Source: Streptomyces sp. Y2F8-2 (lineage in GTDB: Bacteria; Actinomycetota; Actinomycetes; Streptomycetales; Streptomycetaceae). Taken from it: a DNA stretch of 64,000 nucleotides. The notes below the pieces were generated by a model. The model was not told where the DNA came from. It worked only from the letters and a program-made list of their open reading frames with translations, and made no database searches. The DNA lies in contig NZ_BNGS01000004.1 of assembly GCF_014905555.1 (NCBI RefSeq), positions 372,001 through 436,000 of the forward strand. The letters run 5' to 3'. The stretch's first letter is position 1, and every line of letters begins with the position of its first letter. The position numbers and the translations under genes were made by a program. Below, in pieces: positions 1 to 8,405 of the stretch.

Positions 1-1
1 C

Positions 2-706
2 GCGGTCGCGCAGCATCCGACCGGCGCGGCGGCGGTACGGCTCCTGGGCGGCGTCTACGCCGATCTGCCGCTGTGGCTGGCCCTGTTGCGCACCCCCGTG
101 TCGCTGTACGTCCCGGCCCTGGACCTGCCGGTCTGGGCCGGCATCACCCAGCTGTTCCTCGCCTTCGCCCTGGCGGAACTGGCGTTGGGCCGCGCCCGCA
201 CACTGGCCGTCGCGTACGCGACCACCCTCGCCGGCACCCTCACCGTACGGGTGATGATCGCGCTGGGGCCGGGCTGGTGGGGGCTGGGACTGCCGCCCGA
301 GATCGGGCGGGTACTCGACACGGGACCGTCCGCCGCGGTCGTGGGCCTGTTCACCTACCTCTCCGTGGTCCGGCGCGCCCCCATCGTGTTCACGCTCACC
401 GGCGGGTCGATGGTGTGGGAGTCCATCGTCATACCGAACCTGGCCGGCCGGGAGCACCTGATAGCGGTGGCCGCGGCGATCGCCCTGGGACTGCTCCACG
501 GACACGGCCGCAGCCTGCGACGACGGGTGTGGTCGGTACTGCGGATCGGGAGCGGGCCCGCCAAGGAGCCGGTGCAGGGCGACGGCGAACGTACCATCAC
601 CGCACCTCCCAGCCCGTATGACGAGCCGTCAGCTGTGAAGCTGCCCCAGCAGCGCGCGCTCACCGGTTCGTCGAACTCGATGGACACACCGACCGGAACA
701 CCTTGA
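2..706 (+). CDS. Rhomboid-like intramembrane protein, 5' end outside window
   Basis: The frame is open to the left edge, so the start lies upstream; 234 residues are visible. It is a hydrophobic protein with several predicted membrane helices and a basic, proline-rich cytoplasmic tail. A GPSA segment in a helix (around residue 110) and a later Glu-His pair in another helix sit where rhomboid proteases carry their catalytic Ser and His, as in the actinobacterial rhomboid-like family. Whether it is an active protease is inference: the canonical GxSG reads GPSA here. It ends 31 bases before the convergent sugar permease gene. The family call rests on helix pattern and motif order only. Confidence 0.6.
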   Translation, partial: AVAQHPTGAAAVRLLGGVYADLPLWLALLRTPVSLYVPALDLPVWAGITQLFLAFALAELALGRARTLAVAYATTLAGTLTVRVMIALGPGWWGLGLPPEIGRVLDTGPSAAVVGLFTYLSVVRRAPIVFTLTGGSMVWESIVIPNLAGREHLIAVAAAIALGLLHGHGRSLRRRVWSVLRIGSGPAKEPVQGDGERTITAPPSPYDEPSAVKLPQQRALTGSSNSMDTPTGTP

Positions 707-737
707 CGTCCCTCAACCGGCCGTGACGCGCCCGGCA

Positions 738-1748
738 TCACCGCGGGCCGCTCCTGCGGAGGATCTGGTCCACACCGACCGCCACGACGACGAGGGTTCC
801 GGTCGCCACATCCTGGTAGAGACTGTCGATACCCGCCTGGGTGAGTCCCGAACGCAGCACATTGACGATGAGCGCCCCGATGAGCGTGCCGATGACGCTT
901 CCGCGGCCGCCGAAGAGGCTGGTGCCGCCGAGGACGACCGCGGTGATGGTCTCCAGGTTTGCCGTCTGGTACGAGTTGGGGTCGGCGTTCGGGATACGGC
1001 CGAGGGACTGCCAGGCGGCGACGCCGTAGAGCAACCCGGCCGTGACGTAGACCGAGAGGACCGTGCGCCGTACGTCGATGCCGGTCAGGCGGGCGGACTC
1101 CGGTGCGTTGCCGACGGCGTAGATGTGCCGGCCCCACGCGGTCTGGGTGAGGACGTACCAGAAGAACCCGTACAGGCCCACGAGCAGAAAGGTCCCCCAG
1201 GTGAGGAACACACCGCCGATGCCGAGACGGTTGCCCCAGAAGAGGAGCAGGCCGGAGGTCACCGGATAGCTGCGGGACTGCGAGTACAGTCTGGCGACGG
1301 CGTAGACGACGGTCAGCGCCCCCAGCGTCACGATGAAGGGCGGCAGGCGCAGCCGGGACACGAGCAGCCCGTTCGCCAGTCCGACGAGGGTCGCCGCGAC
1401 CAGGCCGAGCACCAGTGCCGTCACGGGGTTGCCGCCGTCGAAGGCCAGTTTGGCCATGACGATCGTGGCGAGCACCGCGATCGCGCCGTTCGCGAGGTCG
1501 ATGCCCGCGGTGAGGATGATCAGTGACTGGCCCAGCGCCAGTGTGCCGACCACGATGGACTGCTGCAGCACCAGCGACAGGTTCTGCGGTGTCAGGAACG
1601 TCTCCGTGGTGACCGCGAACGCCACCACGGCGACGACCAGAGCCGCCAGCGGACCGATGGCCGGCGTGCGAAAGGCGTACCGGAGCATGTCCCGCGGCCG
1701 GGGGCGCGCATCACCGCCGGCGGCGTGGGTGGTGACGGGTGACCTCAT
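738..1748 (-). CDS. Sugar ABC transporter permease, RbsC/FrcC type
   Basis: Predicted inner-membrane subunit of a ribose/xylose/fructose-type importer, 336 residues, almost all hydrophobic helices. It has the family hallmark region GQSLIILTAGIDLA after the first helices, and a C-terminal stretch with VVLGGTSLFGGRGSV, the conserved loop facing the ATPase. I chose the ATG at 1748, with an upstream purine-rich site, over the longer frame to 1835 because the extra N-terminus would be encoded by an 8-base tandem repeat. It follows the binding-protein gene on the same strand, so the two are probably co-transcribed. The matching ATPase is divergent. Substrate cannot be named from sequence. Confidence 0.9.
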   Translation of the reverse strand: MRSPVTTHAAGGDARPRPRDMLRYAFRTPAIGPLAALVVAVVAFAVTTETFLTPQNLSLVLQQSIVVGTLALGQSLIILTAGIDLANGAIAVLATIVMAKLAFDGGNPVTALVLGLVAATLVGLANGLLVSRLRLPPFIVTLGALTVVYAVARLYSQSRSYPVTSGLLLFWGNRLGIGGVFLTWGTFLLVGLYGFFWYVLTQTAWGRHIYAVGNAPESARLTGIDVRRTVLSVYVTAGLLYGVAAWQSLGRIPNADPNSYQTANLETITAVVLGGTSLFGGRGSVIGTLIGALIVNVLRSGLTQAGIDSLYQDVATGTLVVVAVGVDQILRRSGPR

Positions 1749-1784
1749 GTGCTGTTCCGATCCCTTCGACCCGCTCGGTGAGTC

Positions 1785-1824
1785 GGTGACTGGGTGACTG
1801 GGTGACTGGGTGACTGGGTGACTG
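1785..1824. repeat. Five tandem copies of an 8-bp unit (ggtgactg)
   Basis: Five perfect head-to-tail copies of ggtgactg occupy the gap between the binding-protein stop (1832) and the permease start (1748), preceded by one degenerate copy. On the transcribed strand the unit reads CAGTCACC. The unit is not a multiple of three, so copy number changes would not be tolerated in coding sequence, which supports an intercistronic position. It could alter spacing, mRNA stability or relative expression of the two subunits; that role is inference. Confidence 0.9.
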
Positions 1825-1831
1825 GAGTACG

Positions 1832-2866
1832 TCATCCCCAGCAGTTCTGGAGCCCCCAGGCCGTGCTCTGCGAGGGCACACCGCGCACCGACCTGTCCGT
1901 GATGAGCACCGTGCCCGTGTCCGTGAAACCGGACGGCCTCTTCCCGCTCTTGGCGAAAGCGACCACCGCGTCCACTCCGTCGGTCGCCATCCTGACCGGG
2001 AACTGCATGACGGTCGCCGCGAGAGTGCCCGCCTTGACGTCACGGACCCCGTCACATGAGCCGTCGATGGAGCCGATGGTCACCTGGCGGGTCAGCCCCC
2101 GGTCCGTGACGGCCTCGTACGCGCCTCCCGCCACCGGCTCGTTGATGGTGTAGATGGTGTTGACGTCGCTCGCGCGCAGCAGCAGGTTCTCCGTCGCGGC
2201 CTGTGCCGTGTTCCGGTCGCCGTTGGCGTTCGCCTGGCCGATGAGCGCCGGTGAGCCGTCCTTGAGCCCGAAGCCGTCGAGGAACCCGTCGTGGCGGTCC
2301 TGGCTGACCTCCGAGCCCGGCGTGCCGTCCAGCATGAACACCTTGGGAGCCCGGCCGGCGAGCACCGCCTTGAGATACGCCCCCTGCAGGCGGCCGGCCT
2401 TGAAGTTGTCCGTCGCGTACGTGGCGTCGACCGCGTTCTCCGGCTGTGTCGCGGTGTCCAGCGCGATCACCATGATGCCCTGCCGACGTGCCTCCCTGAT
2501 CGCGCCCAGGATTCCCGTCGTGTTCGAGGGCGTGATGAGAATGCCCTTCACGCCGCGCGCGATGAGGCTCTCCACCGCGTTCACCTGTCCCTCGTTGTCC
2601 CCGTCGAACTTGCCGGCGAGAGCGATCAACCGGGCGTCGTTCCTGTGCGCCGCGGCCGTGGCGGCATGGCGCAGCGCCACGAAGAACGGATTGGCCTCGG
2701 TCTTGGTCACCAGGCCGATGGTGATCTGGTGCGCCCCCCGGCCACCGCTGCCGTTCGCCGCGCCGCAGGCGACGGCACCGCTCACCAGCGCCCCCGCCAC
2801 AAGGAGCGTCACCCCTCGCCGGCGGCGCCGCCGGGTGCGTTCGTGGCCCGCACGGTCGTGTGCCAT
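1832..2866 (-). CDS. Sugar ABC transporter substrate-binding lipoprotein
   Basis: A 344-residue extracellular solute-binding protein of the LacI/ribose-binding fold (type 1 periplasmic binding protein). The N-terminus is strongly basic (RTRRRRRR), then hydrophobic, ending in a lipobox-like GAVAC with Cys34, so it should be anchored outside the membrane. The mature part starts with the family pattern ITIGLVTKTEANPFF and has alternating strands and ligand-loop motifs (NTTGILGAI, LDTATQ, DGTPGS, IGSIDGS). A good ribosome site (GGAGGAGGG) precedes the ATG. It is the first gene of a two-gene leftward operon with the permease, divergent from the ATPase gene. Confidence 0.92.
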   Translation of the reverse strand: MAHDRAGHERTRRRRRRGVTLLVAGALVSGAVACGAANGSGGRGAHQITIGLVTKTEANPFFVALRHAATAAAHRNDARLIALAGKFDGDNEGQVNAVESLIARGVKGILITPSNTTGILGAIREARRQGIMVIALDTATQPENAVDATYATDNFKAGRLQGAYLKAVLAGRAPKVFMLDGTPGSEVSQDRHDGFLDGFGLKDGSPALIGQANANGDRNTAQAATENLLLRASDVNTIYTINEPVAGGAYEAVTDRGLTRQVTIGSIDGSCDGVRDVKAGTLAATVMQFPVRMATDGVDAVVAFAKSGKRPSGFTDTGTVLITDRSVRGVPSQSTAWGLQNCWG

Positions 2867-3079
2867 GGGTCAGCCCTCCTCCGGCCGGAGCCGGCGTCAC
2901 ACGAGCCTCTGTGACCTCCATCATGAGCCGAGATTATTAGTAAATGCGCAGATAACGGGTATTCGGCGCTCTTGCCCCTCCAAGCCTTATCCGTCCTGAA
3001 AGGGGCCATGGCTCGGATACCCTGGTGATCAGTCCGGCCGTACGGCGTCACCCCGCCGTACGCAGAAGGTGAGGTTCAT
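2867..3079. promoter_or_regulatory. Divergent promoter region of the sugar ABC system
   Basis: A 213-base gap between the divergently read binding-protein gene and the ATPase gene. The part at 2925-2960 is locally AT-rich (gagattattagtaaatgcg) compared with its surroundings, which fits promoters or operators for both directions. I could not assign -35/-10 boxes with confidence. A shared regulator is likely but none is encoded next to it. Confidence 0.5.
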
Positions 3080-3841
3080 GTGACTGAGCCGCCTCTGCTG
3101 GCGCTGCGCGGCATCTCCAAGCGGTTCGGCGCCGTCCAGGCACTCAAGGACGTCGAGCTGGAGGTCCACAGGGGGGAGGTCGTCGCCCTCCTGGGGGACA
3201 ACGGCGCGGGCAAGTCCACTCTCGTCCGGATCATCGCGGGCGTCGTCACCGCCGACCAGGGCGTCATCGAGTGGGAGGGCCAGGCCGTGCAGATCAGGAC
3301 GCCCCGGGCCGCCCGCCACCTGGGTATCGCGACGGTGTACCAGAACCTGGCCCTGTGCGACGGCCTCGATGTCGCCGAGAACCTCTACCTCGGACGCGAA
3401 CAGAGGCGCCCCGGCGCCCTCGGCCGTCTCCTGCGGCTGATGGACAAGGGCGGCATGCGCAGGGAGGCACGGCGGCAGCTGGACGCCATGGGCATCCGCG
3501 TCCCCGACATGCGCACCCCGGTCGCCTCCCTGTCGGCAGGCCAGCGGCAGACCGTCGCGATCTCCCGAGCACTGCTCGGCGAACCGAAGGCCGTCCTCCT
3601 GGACGAGCCGACCGCGTCACTCGGCGTCCAGCAGGCAGGCCACGTGCTCGACCTGGTCGACGAACTGCGCGAGCACGGGGTCGGTGTGATCCTCATCAGC
3701 CACAACATGGGAGACGTCAAGGCCCTCGCGGACCGTGCCGCGGTGCTGCGGCTCGGCTGCAACAACGGCTTCTTCCATGTGCCGACCACCCCCCAAGACC
3801 GGATCATCTCCTCGATCATCGGCGTCACCAGCAGCCCCTGA
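3080..3841 (+). CDS. Sugar ABC transporter ATPase, single domain
   Basis: A 253-residue ATP-binding subunit that should power the permease and binding protein encoded to the left. Walker A GDNGAGKST is near residue 45, Q-loop YQN near 90, signature LSAGQRQ near 150 and Walker B AVLLDEPTAS near 170, followed by the switch-histidine region ILISHNMGD. Ribose-type systems usually carry a tandem two-domain ATPase of about 500 residues; this one has a single domain, like FrcA-type fructose systems. The start is GTG at 3080, because an in-frame-looking ATG just before it is immediately followed by a stop. It is preceded by AGGTGAGG. Confidence 0.9.
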   Translation: MTEPPLLALRGISKRFGAVQALKDVELEVHRGEVVALLGDNGAGKSTLVRIIAGVVTADQGVIEWEGQAVQIRTPRAARHLGIATVYQNLALCDGLDVAENLYLGREQRRPGALGRLLRLMDKGGMRREARRQLDAMGIRVPDMRTPVASLSAGQRQTVAISRALLGEPKAVLLDEPTASLGVQQAGHVLDLVDELREHGVGVILISHNMGDVKALADRAAVLRLGCNNGFFHVPTTPQDRIISSIIGVTSSP

Positions 3842-3865
3842 CCGGCCACCGCGACGGCGCGACGG

Positions 3866-5056
3866 TCACCGCCGGTGCGGTCCGCTCTCCCCGTGGAGGT
3901 CACCGGGAAGGCGGTAGGCGGCGAGGGCGGCGGTGTCGTCGTCGAGGGTCGCGTCGCTGTAGGCCAGCAGATCCTGGTGCAGACGGTCGAGAAGTTCACC
4001 GGGAGGCAGAGCGCCCCACGACCGGACCCGCTCGGCCAGCGGGTAGAACGCCCCCGTACGGTCGCGTGTCTCCGTCACGCCATCGGTGTACAGCAGCAGC
4101 TGCTCGCCGGGACGGAACGGGCTCACCTCCACGTGGTAGTCGTCCCCGACCAGAACGCCGAGGTTGATGGGCGGTGAGGGATCGGCCGAGTCCAGCTCGG
4201 TGACCCCGTTCGGGCCGATGAGCAGGGGAGGGGGGTGGCCGCAGTTGACGATGCGGACCATGGGCTCGTGATCGGGGACCTCGGCGAACACCGCGGTGAC
4301 GAAGCGCTCCGCCACTTCGCTGCCCGCGAGCTCCGTGGCCTTGCGGGTCATGCTCCGCTCGACCCGGCGCGCCACCCCGGCCAGGTCGGGTTCGTCATGG
4401 GCGGCCTCACGGAAGGCGCCGAGCATCGTGGCGGCCGTCTCCACCGCCACCAGGCCCTTGCCCCGGACGTCACCGATGAGGAGGCGGACCCCGTGCGCGG
4501 TGGGCACCGCTTCGTACAGATCACCACCGATCCGCGCCTCCGCGGCGGCGGACAGGTACAGCGTCTCGATCGACACCTGCCCCAGGCGCCGCGGCACGGG
4601 GCGCAACAGCACCCGCTGTGCGGTTTCGGCCACGGACCGTACGGTGGCGAGCGTGCGCTCCCGACGCGTCCGGCTCGCGGCCATGATCGTGCCGAGGAGG
4701 CCGACCAGCACGGTGGAGATGTACGAGGCCACGTAGTGGCGCTCCCACAGATACCCCACGGCGCGGCCCGCGCAGCACGGGGTGCCGGCCAGCAGAGCCT
4801 CGAACCCGACGGCGAAGACCGTGACGGCGGCGACGGCGGCGGGGCCGTGGGCGTACGCGGCGACCACGGGCAGGGCGATCAGCAGGAAGCTCACCGGCCA
4901 CTGCACCGGAGTGACCGGCTCGAGCACCAGGACGCCCGCGACGTAGATCGCCGGCAGCCAGCGCAGCCACACAGGCGGACGCGGCATCTGCAGGCCGGTG
5001 CTGCTGAGCCGCGGCGCCCGGCGGCTTTCGGCCTCCCGGCGCGCCGACCACCTCAT
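3866..5056 (-). CDS. Membrane-anchored PP2C-type (SpoIIE/RsbU) serine phosphatase
   Basis: 396 residues: an N-terminal half with about four hydrophobic helices, then a cytosolic PP2C phosphatase domain of the SpoIIE/RsbU kind. Metal-binding motifs are visible: RIGGDLYE, LIGDVRGKG, NCGHPPPLL, LLYTDGVTE and the final DDDTA. Such phosphatases dephosphorylate STAS anti-anti-sigma proteins and so release sigma factors; a STAS protein and an RsbW-like kinase lie about 33 kb away in this window, but a link is speculation. I chose ATG 5056 (GGGAGGGTGCG upstream) rather than a start 16 codons earlier. It converges with the ATPase gene, with 24 bases between stops. Confidence 0.9.
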   Translation of the reverse strand: MRWSARREAESRRAPRLSSTGLQMPRPPVWLRWLPAIYVAGVLVLEPVTPVQWPVSFLLIALPVVAAYAHGPAAVAAVTVFAVGFEALLAGTPCCAGRAVGYLWERHYVASYISTVLVGLLGTIMAASRTRRERTLATVRSVAETAQRVLLRPVPRRLGQVSIETLYLSAAAEARIGGDLYEAVPTAHGVRLLIGDVRGKGLVAVETAATMLGAFREAAHDEPDLAGVARRVERSMTRKATELAGSEVAERFVTAVFAEVPDHEPMVRIVNCGHPPPLLIGPNGVTELDSADPSPPINLGVLVGDDYHVEVSPFRPGEQLLLYTDGVTETRDRTGAFYPLAERVRSWGALPPGELLDRLHQDLLAYSDATLDDDTAALAAYRLPGDLHGESGPHRR

Positions 5057-5436
5057 CGCACCCTCCCGTCGGCACGGAACAGGGGCGGCGGACATACCGC
5101 GCAACCGGGCCGGCGCGCGAGGGCGCCTCGCAGGACCGGGCCGCAGCCCGGGCGGATCCCTTCACACGGCCTGTTCACGAGAACTCCTGGCAGAGCCTGA
5201 TCAAGACCACGGGCTCGGTGCGGCTCGACAGAGCCATCCGACGACCGCTCGGGCGGGGCATACCCGGATCTTCAGTGCAATCCTAGACGTTGTGATCCGT
5301 GCGAGGGATGCCGAGCCGCACCGCGCAGAACGGCAGGCCGGCGGAAACCGCTCGGCGCGGACCGCCCGGTCGTGGTGCCCCGAAGGCGCGGGAAAAGGGG
5401 GAGCGACAGTGCCCTCGCAGGCCTTACGGTGCTGCG
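5057..5436. other. 380-bp intergenic region, divergent promoters
   Basis: This gap separates the leftward phosphatase gene from the rightward iminopeptidase gene. Reading frames across it have no family resemblance and no good ribosome sites. It should hold a promoter in each direction, but I see no clear palindrome or repeat. Confidence 0.4.
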
Positions 5437-6399
5437 ATGGGGTTGTATCCGGAGATCGAACCGTACGACCACGGCATGCTCGACGTCGGTGACGGCAACC
5501 GCGTCTACTGGGAGGTCTGCGGAAACCCGCGCGGCAAGCCCGCGGTCATGCTGCACGGTGGTCCCGGTTCGGGATGCGGGGCGGGATACCGGCGGTACTG
5601 CGATCCGGCGGCGTACCTCATCGTGCTGCTCGACCAGCGCGGCTGCGGCCGTTCCACCCCGCACGCGAGCGCGTACGGCACCGACATGAACGTCAACACG
5701 ACGTCCCACCTCATCGCCGACCTGGAGCGGCTGCGGCGGCACCTGGGCATCGAACGATGGCTCGTCTGGGGTGTGTCATGGGGCTCCGTGCTCGGGCTCC
5801 GCTACGCGCAGACGCACCCGCAGGCGGTGTCGGAACTGGTCCTGACCGCGGTCGCGACCGGCTCGAACCGGGAAGTGGCCCTGCTCACCAGGGGACTGGG
5901 GCGGTTCTTCCCGGACGCCTTCCAGCGCTTCCTGGCCGCGCTGCCCGAGGAGGACCGGGAGGGAAACCTCGCGGCGGCCTGCAACCGGCTGATCGAGTCA
6001 CCGGATCCCGAGGTACGGTCCCGTGCGGCGCGGGCATGGACCGACTGGGAGACGGCGACGATCCCGGCGCCGCCGCGCTCGGTCGAGCGCTACGAGGACC
6101 CGGTCTTCCGCATGGGCTTCGCCCGCACGGTCACCCACTACTGGGGCAACGACCACTTCCTGGGCGACGGCAACGACGAGGGCGTCGTCCTCCGCGACGC
6201 CCCCCTCCTGAAAGGCATTCCCGGCACCCTGGTCCAGGGCAGTCTGGACTTCGGCAATCTGCTCGGCACGGTATGGCGGCTCCACCACGCCTGGCCGGAC
6301 AGCGAGCTGATCGTGGTGGACGACGTGGGGCACACGACGGGGGCACCCGGCATGGTGGACGCGTTGGTAGCCGCGACGGACGCCTACGCACACCACTGA
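5437..6399 (+). CDS. pip: Proline iminopeptidase (alpha/beta hydrolase)
   Basis: Cytosolic serine peptidase, 320 residues, that releases N-terminal proline from peptides (family S33). The start at 5437 gives the conserved N-terminus [15 protein letters not shown] and the usual family length. Visible family motifs are the oxyanion [15 protein letters not shown], the nucleophile elbow GVSWGS, the acid region QGSLDFGN and the catalytic-His region DDVGHT. SLDFGN departs slightly from the usual GRYD-type acid motif. Expression alone looks monocistronic. The frame is open for another 46 codons upstream, but that part lacks conservation. Confidence 0.93.
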   Translation: MGLYPEIEPYDHGMLDVGDGNRVYWEVCGNPRGKPAVMLHGGPGSGCGAGYRRYCDPAAYLIVLLDQRGCGRSTPHASAYGTDMNVNTTSHLIADLERLRRHLGIERWLVWGVSWGSVLGLRYAQTHPQAVSELVLTAVATGSNREVALLTRGLGRFFPDAFQRFLAALPEEDREGNLAAACNRLIESPDPEVRSRAARAWTDWETATIPAPPRSVERYEDPVFRMGFARTVTHYWGNDHFLGDGNDEGVVLRDAPLLKGIPGTLVQGSLDFGNLLGTVWRLHHAWPDSELIVVDDVGHTTGAPGMVDALVAATDAYAHH

Positions 6400-6496
6400 C
6401 CGTGCCGCGCGCCGCCCCCCGGTCGCGGGACCAGCTCGCTCCGCTGTCACGCCCTGCCCTTTGACGCTGGCCCGCGCGCCGGGAAAGGACGGCACC

Positions 6497-7056
6497 GTGG
6501 ACGCCGAACCGACGAACTCGGCAGCCTGGACCACCTACGGGGCCCATCATCTGGCCAGGGGCACGCATGTGCCCGAAGTGGACCGCCTCGCCTGGGGTTT
6601 CTGGCCGAGCGGTCCAGGAGCGGAGGTCCTCGGCGACCTGCGCGGCCGACGCGTCGCGGACCTCGGGTCGGGCCTGGGCAAGCACGCCACGCACCTGGTC
6701 CGGGACCACGGGGCGGTCGTCGACGCGGTCGAGGCCTCGCCCACCCAGCACCAGCGGGCCACCGCCCGCTACGGCCGGTTGCCGGGGCTGACCCTGATCC
6801 TGGCCGACGCCGTCGACCACCTGCGCAGGCGGAGCCGTACGACGTGATCTACTCCATCCACGGCTTCGCCTACGTCGAACCGCGGCGCATGCTGCCCGCC
6901 GTCGCGGCCGCGCTCGCTCCGGGCGGCCGTCTGGTGTTCTCCGTCCTGCACACCGACTCCGACGGCCACGGACCCTGGAGCACCGTCGCCCCCCGCCCGG
7001 AAACCCTTCCACTGGCCGGCGGCGGCCGGCTCACCGTGCAGATGTGGGTGTGTTGA
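6497..7056 (+). pseudogene. N-terminal part of a methyltransferase-NUDIX fusion, frameshifted and interrupted by a mobile element
   Basis: From GTG 6497 (GGAAAGGAC upstream) the protein reads as a class I SAM-dependent methyltransferase with the SAM loop [14 protein letters not shown]. Frame +2 runs to about 6835, where one base appears to be missing: the downstream frame continues the expected sequence as [18 protein letters not shown] and on to LTVQMWV. At 7051 the gene runs into foreign sequence and stops at once (Cys-stop). Its continuation, beginning [15 protein letters not shown], is found at 12535. In related streptomycetes I recall an intact methyltransferase/NUDIX fusion of this kind. 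The frameshift could be a sequencing error; the interruption is not. Confidence 0.88.
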
Positions 7057-7112
7057 CCGAACTAACTCACGCGTCTTCGCAGGTCAGTTGAGGTTTCTGC
7101 TAGCTTCCCTCC

Positions 7113-8405
7113 ATGCCCGGTGAGCAACGTCCCGGAAGGGACCTCAAGAGGTTTGTCCTGCCCGAGATCGGTCAGTTACTGGAGACGGGAGACCCCTGGG
7201 CGCCCTGCCAGCTGCTAGACCCGCTCGGGAGGCCCGTCGAGCCGGCCACTGTGTACTTCAAGGATCTGATCGCAGCAGACTGTTCGCCGCTTACGCCGCG
7301 CTCGTACGGCATGGACCTGCTGCGGTGGTGGCGCTATCTGTGGGCATTCGGGCTCGAGTGGGATCGCGCTACACGTGAGGATGCCCGGGACTTCACATTG
7401 TGGATGAAGCTCGCGGACAAGCCAGTACGCGTCCACTGGCGTCACCGTGGCAAGGACCCCTCTGAGATACCCCCGCCGTCCCGGGCTGGTCGGCCGCTGC
7501 CGGGGACACCGAACCCGGTGACCGGGAAGCCCACCATCGGCAAGAAGTACGCCCCCAGTACCCGGGCACACTTCGAGACGGTCCTGCGGTCGTTCTACGA
7601 ATTCCATTTAGAGCGCAACACCGGATCACTGCTGGTCAACCCGTTTCCTCTCGTTCGCAATCGGCGCTCAGCCCGAGCCAACGCCCACCACAACCCCGAG
7701 AAGGAACACAAGAAGCAGCGCACCGGCCTCTACCGACCCACGGTGCCCAAGCGGATCCCACGCCGCATCCCCGACGACAAATACGCCGAGGTCTTCGCCG
7801 GTCTTCGCTCGCACCGCGACCGGGCTCTGCTGGCCTTTTGGGTCGCCACCGGCGCCCGCGCCGAGGAACTCCTCACCTCCAAGCAAGGCGACGCGATCGT
7901 GGGCCAGCAAACCATCGGTGTGATCCGCAAGGGCTCCCGTGAGTACCAGGAACTGCCCGCTACACCCGACGCGTTCGTCTGGCTGCGCCTCTATCAAGAG
8001 GACGCCTGGAAGAAGGGCGTCCTGCGAGGACGCAATCAGCCGCTGTGGTGGACCCTGCGCCGCCCGTGGAGGCCCTTGGAGTACGACGCGGCCCGCATGA
8101 TGTTCAACCGCGCTAACGAGCTCCTGGGATCCAACTGGACCCTCCACGATCTGCGGCATACGGCGACGTTCCTCATGCTCGACGACCCGTCCATGCCTCC
8201 GGCCTACGTGCAACACATCCTCGGCCACAAACACCTGGCGACGTTGGACATCTACAACCGCCCCACCAGGGACGATGTCATCGCGGCAGGTCTCGCCCAC
8301 CACGCCCGGCAGCAGCAACGACGCGACAGCCCGCCAGCGGCTCTGCCCTCGCCGACCTACAACCCCGATTCCCTCAGCGTCTTGTTCGGAGGCCCACTCA
8401 CGTGA
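7113..8405 (+). CDS. Tyrosine recombinase/integrase, first of pair (TnpA-like)
   Basis: 430 residues. The C-terminal catalytic domain carries all expected residues: Arg in GARAEELL (about residue 249), HDLRHT (about 345), GHKHL (about 371) and the nucleophile Tyr in DIYNR (about 381). The N-terminal part should be the core-binding SAM-like domain. It begins 62 bases inside the element's left end. A TAGCTT box at 7101 lies so close to the ATG that transcription may be leaderless; no ribosome site is obvious. Its stop overlaps the start of the second recombinase (ACGTGA), suggesting coupled translation. It presumably acts with its partner to cut and join the element ends. Confidence 0.93.
   Translation: MPGEQRPGRDLKRFVLPEIGQLLETGDPWAPCQLLDPLGRPVEPATVYFKDLIAADCSPLTPRSYGMDLLRWWRYLWAFGLEWDRATREDARDFTLWMKLADKPVRVHWRHRGKDPSEIPPPSRAGRPLPGTPNPVTGKPTIGKKYAPSTRAHFETVLRSFYEFHLERNTGSLLVNPFPLVRNRRSARANAHHNPEKEHKKQRTGLYRPTVPKRIPRRIPDDKYAEVFAGLRSHRDRALLAFWVATGARAEELLTSKQGDAIVGQQTIGVIRKGSREYQELPATPDAFVWLRLYQEDAWKKGVLRGRNQPLWWTLRRPWRPLEYDAARMMFNRANELLGSNWTLHDLRHTATFLMLDDPSMPPAYVQHILGHKHLATLDIYNRPTRDDVIAAGLAHHARQQQRRDSPPAALPSPTYNPDSLSVLFGGPLT

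Noticed and set aside
1785..1824. CRISPR-like array
   Set aside because: Units of 8 bp lie head to tail without spacers, so it is a simple tandem repeat.
5299..5436. N-terminal extension of the iminopeptidase
   Set aside because: The family begins at [11 protein letters not shown]; the upstream codons are Arg/Gly-rich and unconserved.
7040..7062. tRNA attachment site for the integrative element
   Set aside because: The insertion lies inside a protein gene and no tRNA-like sequence is near either end.
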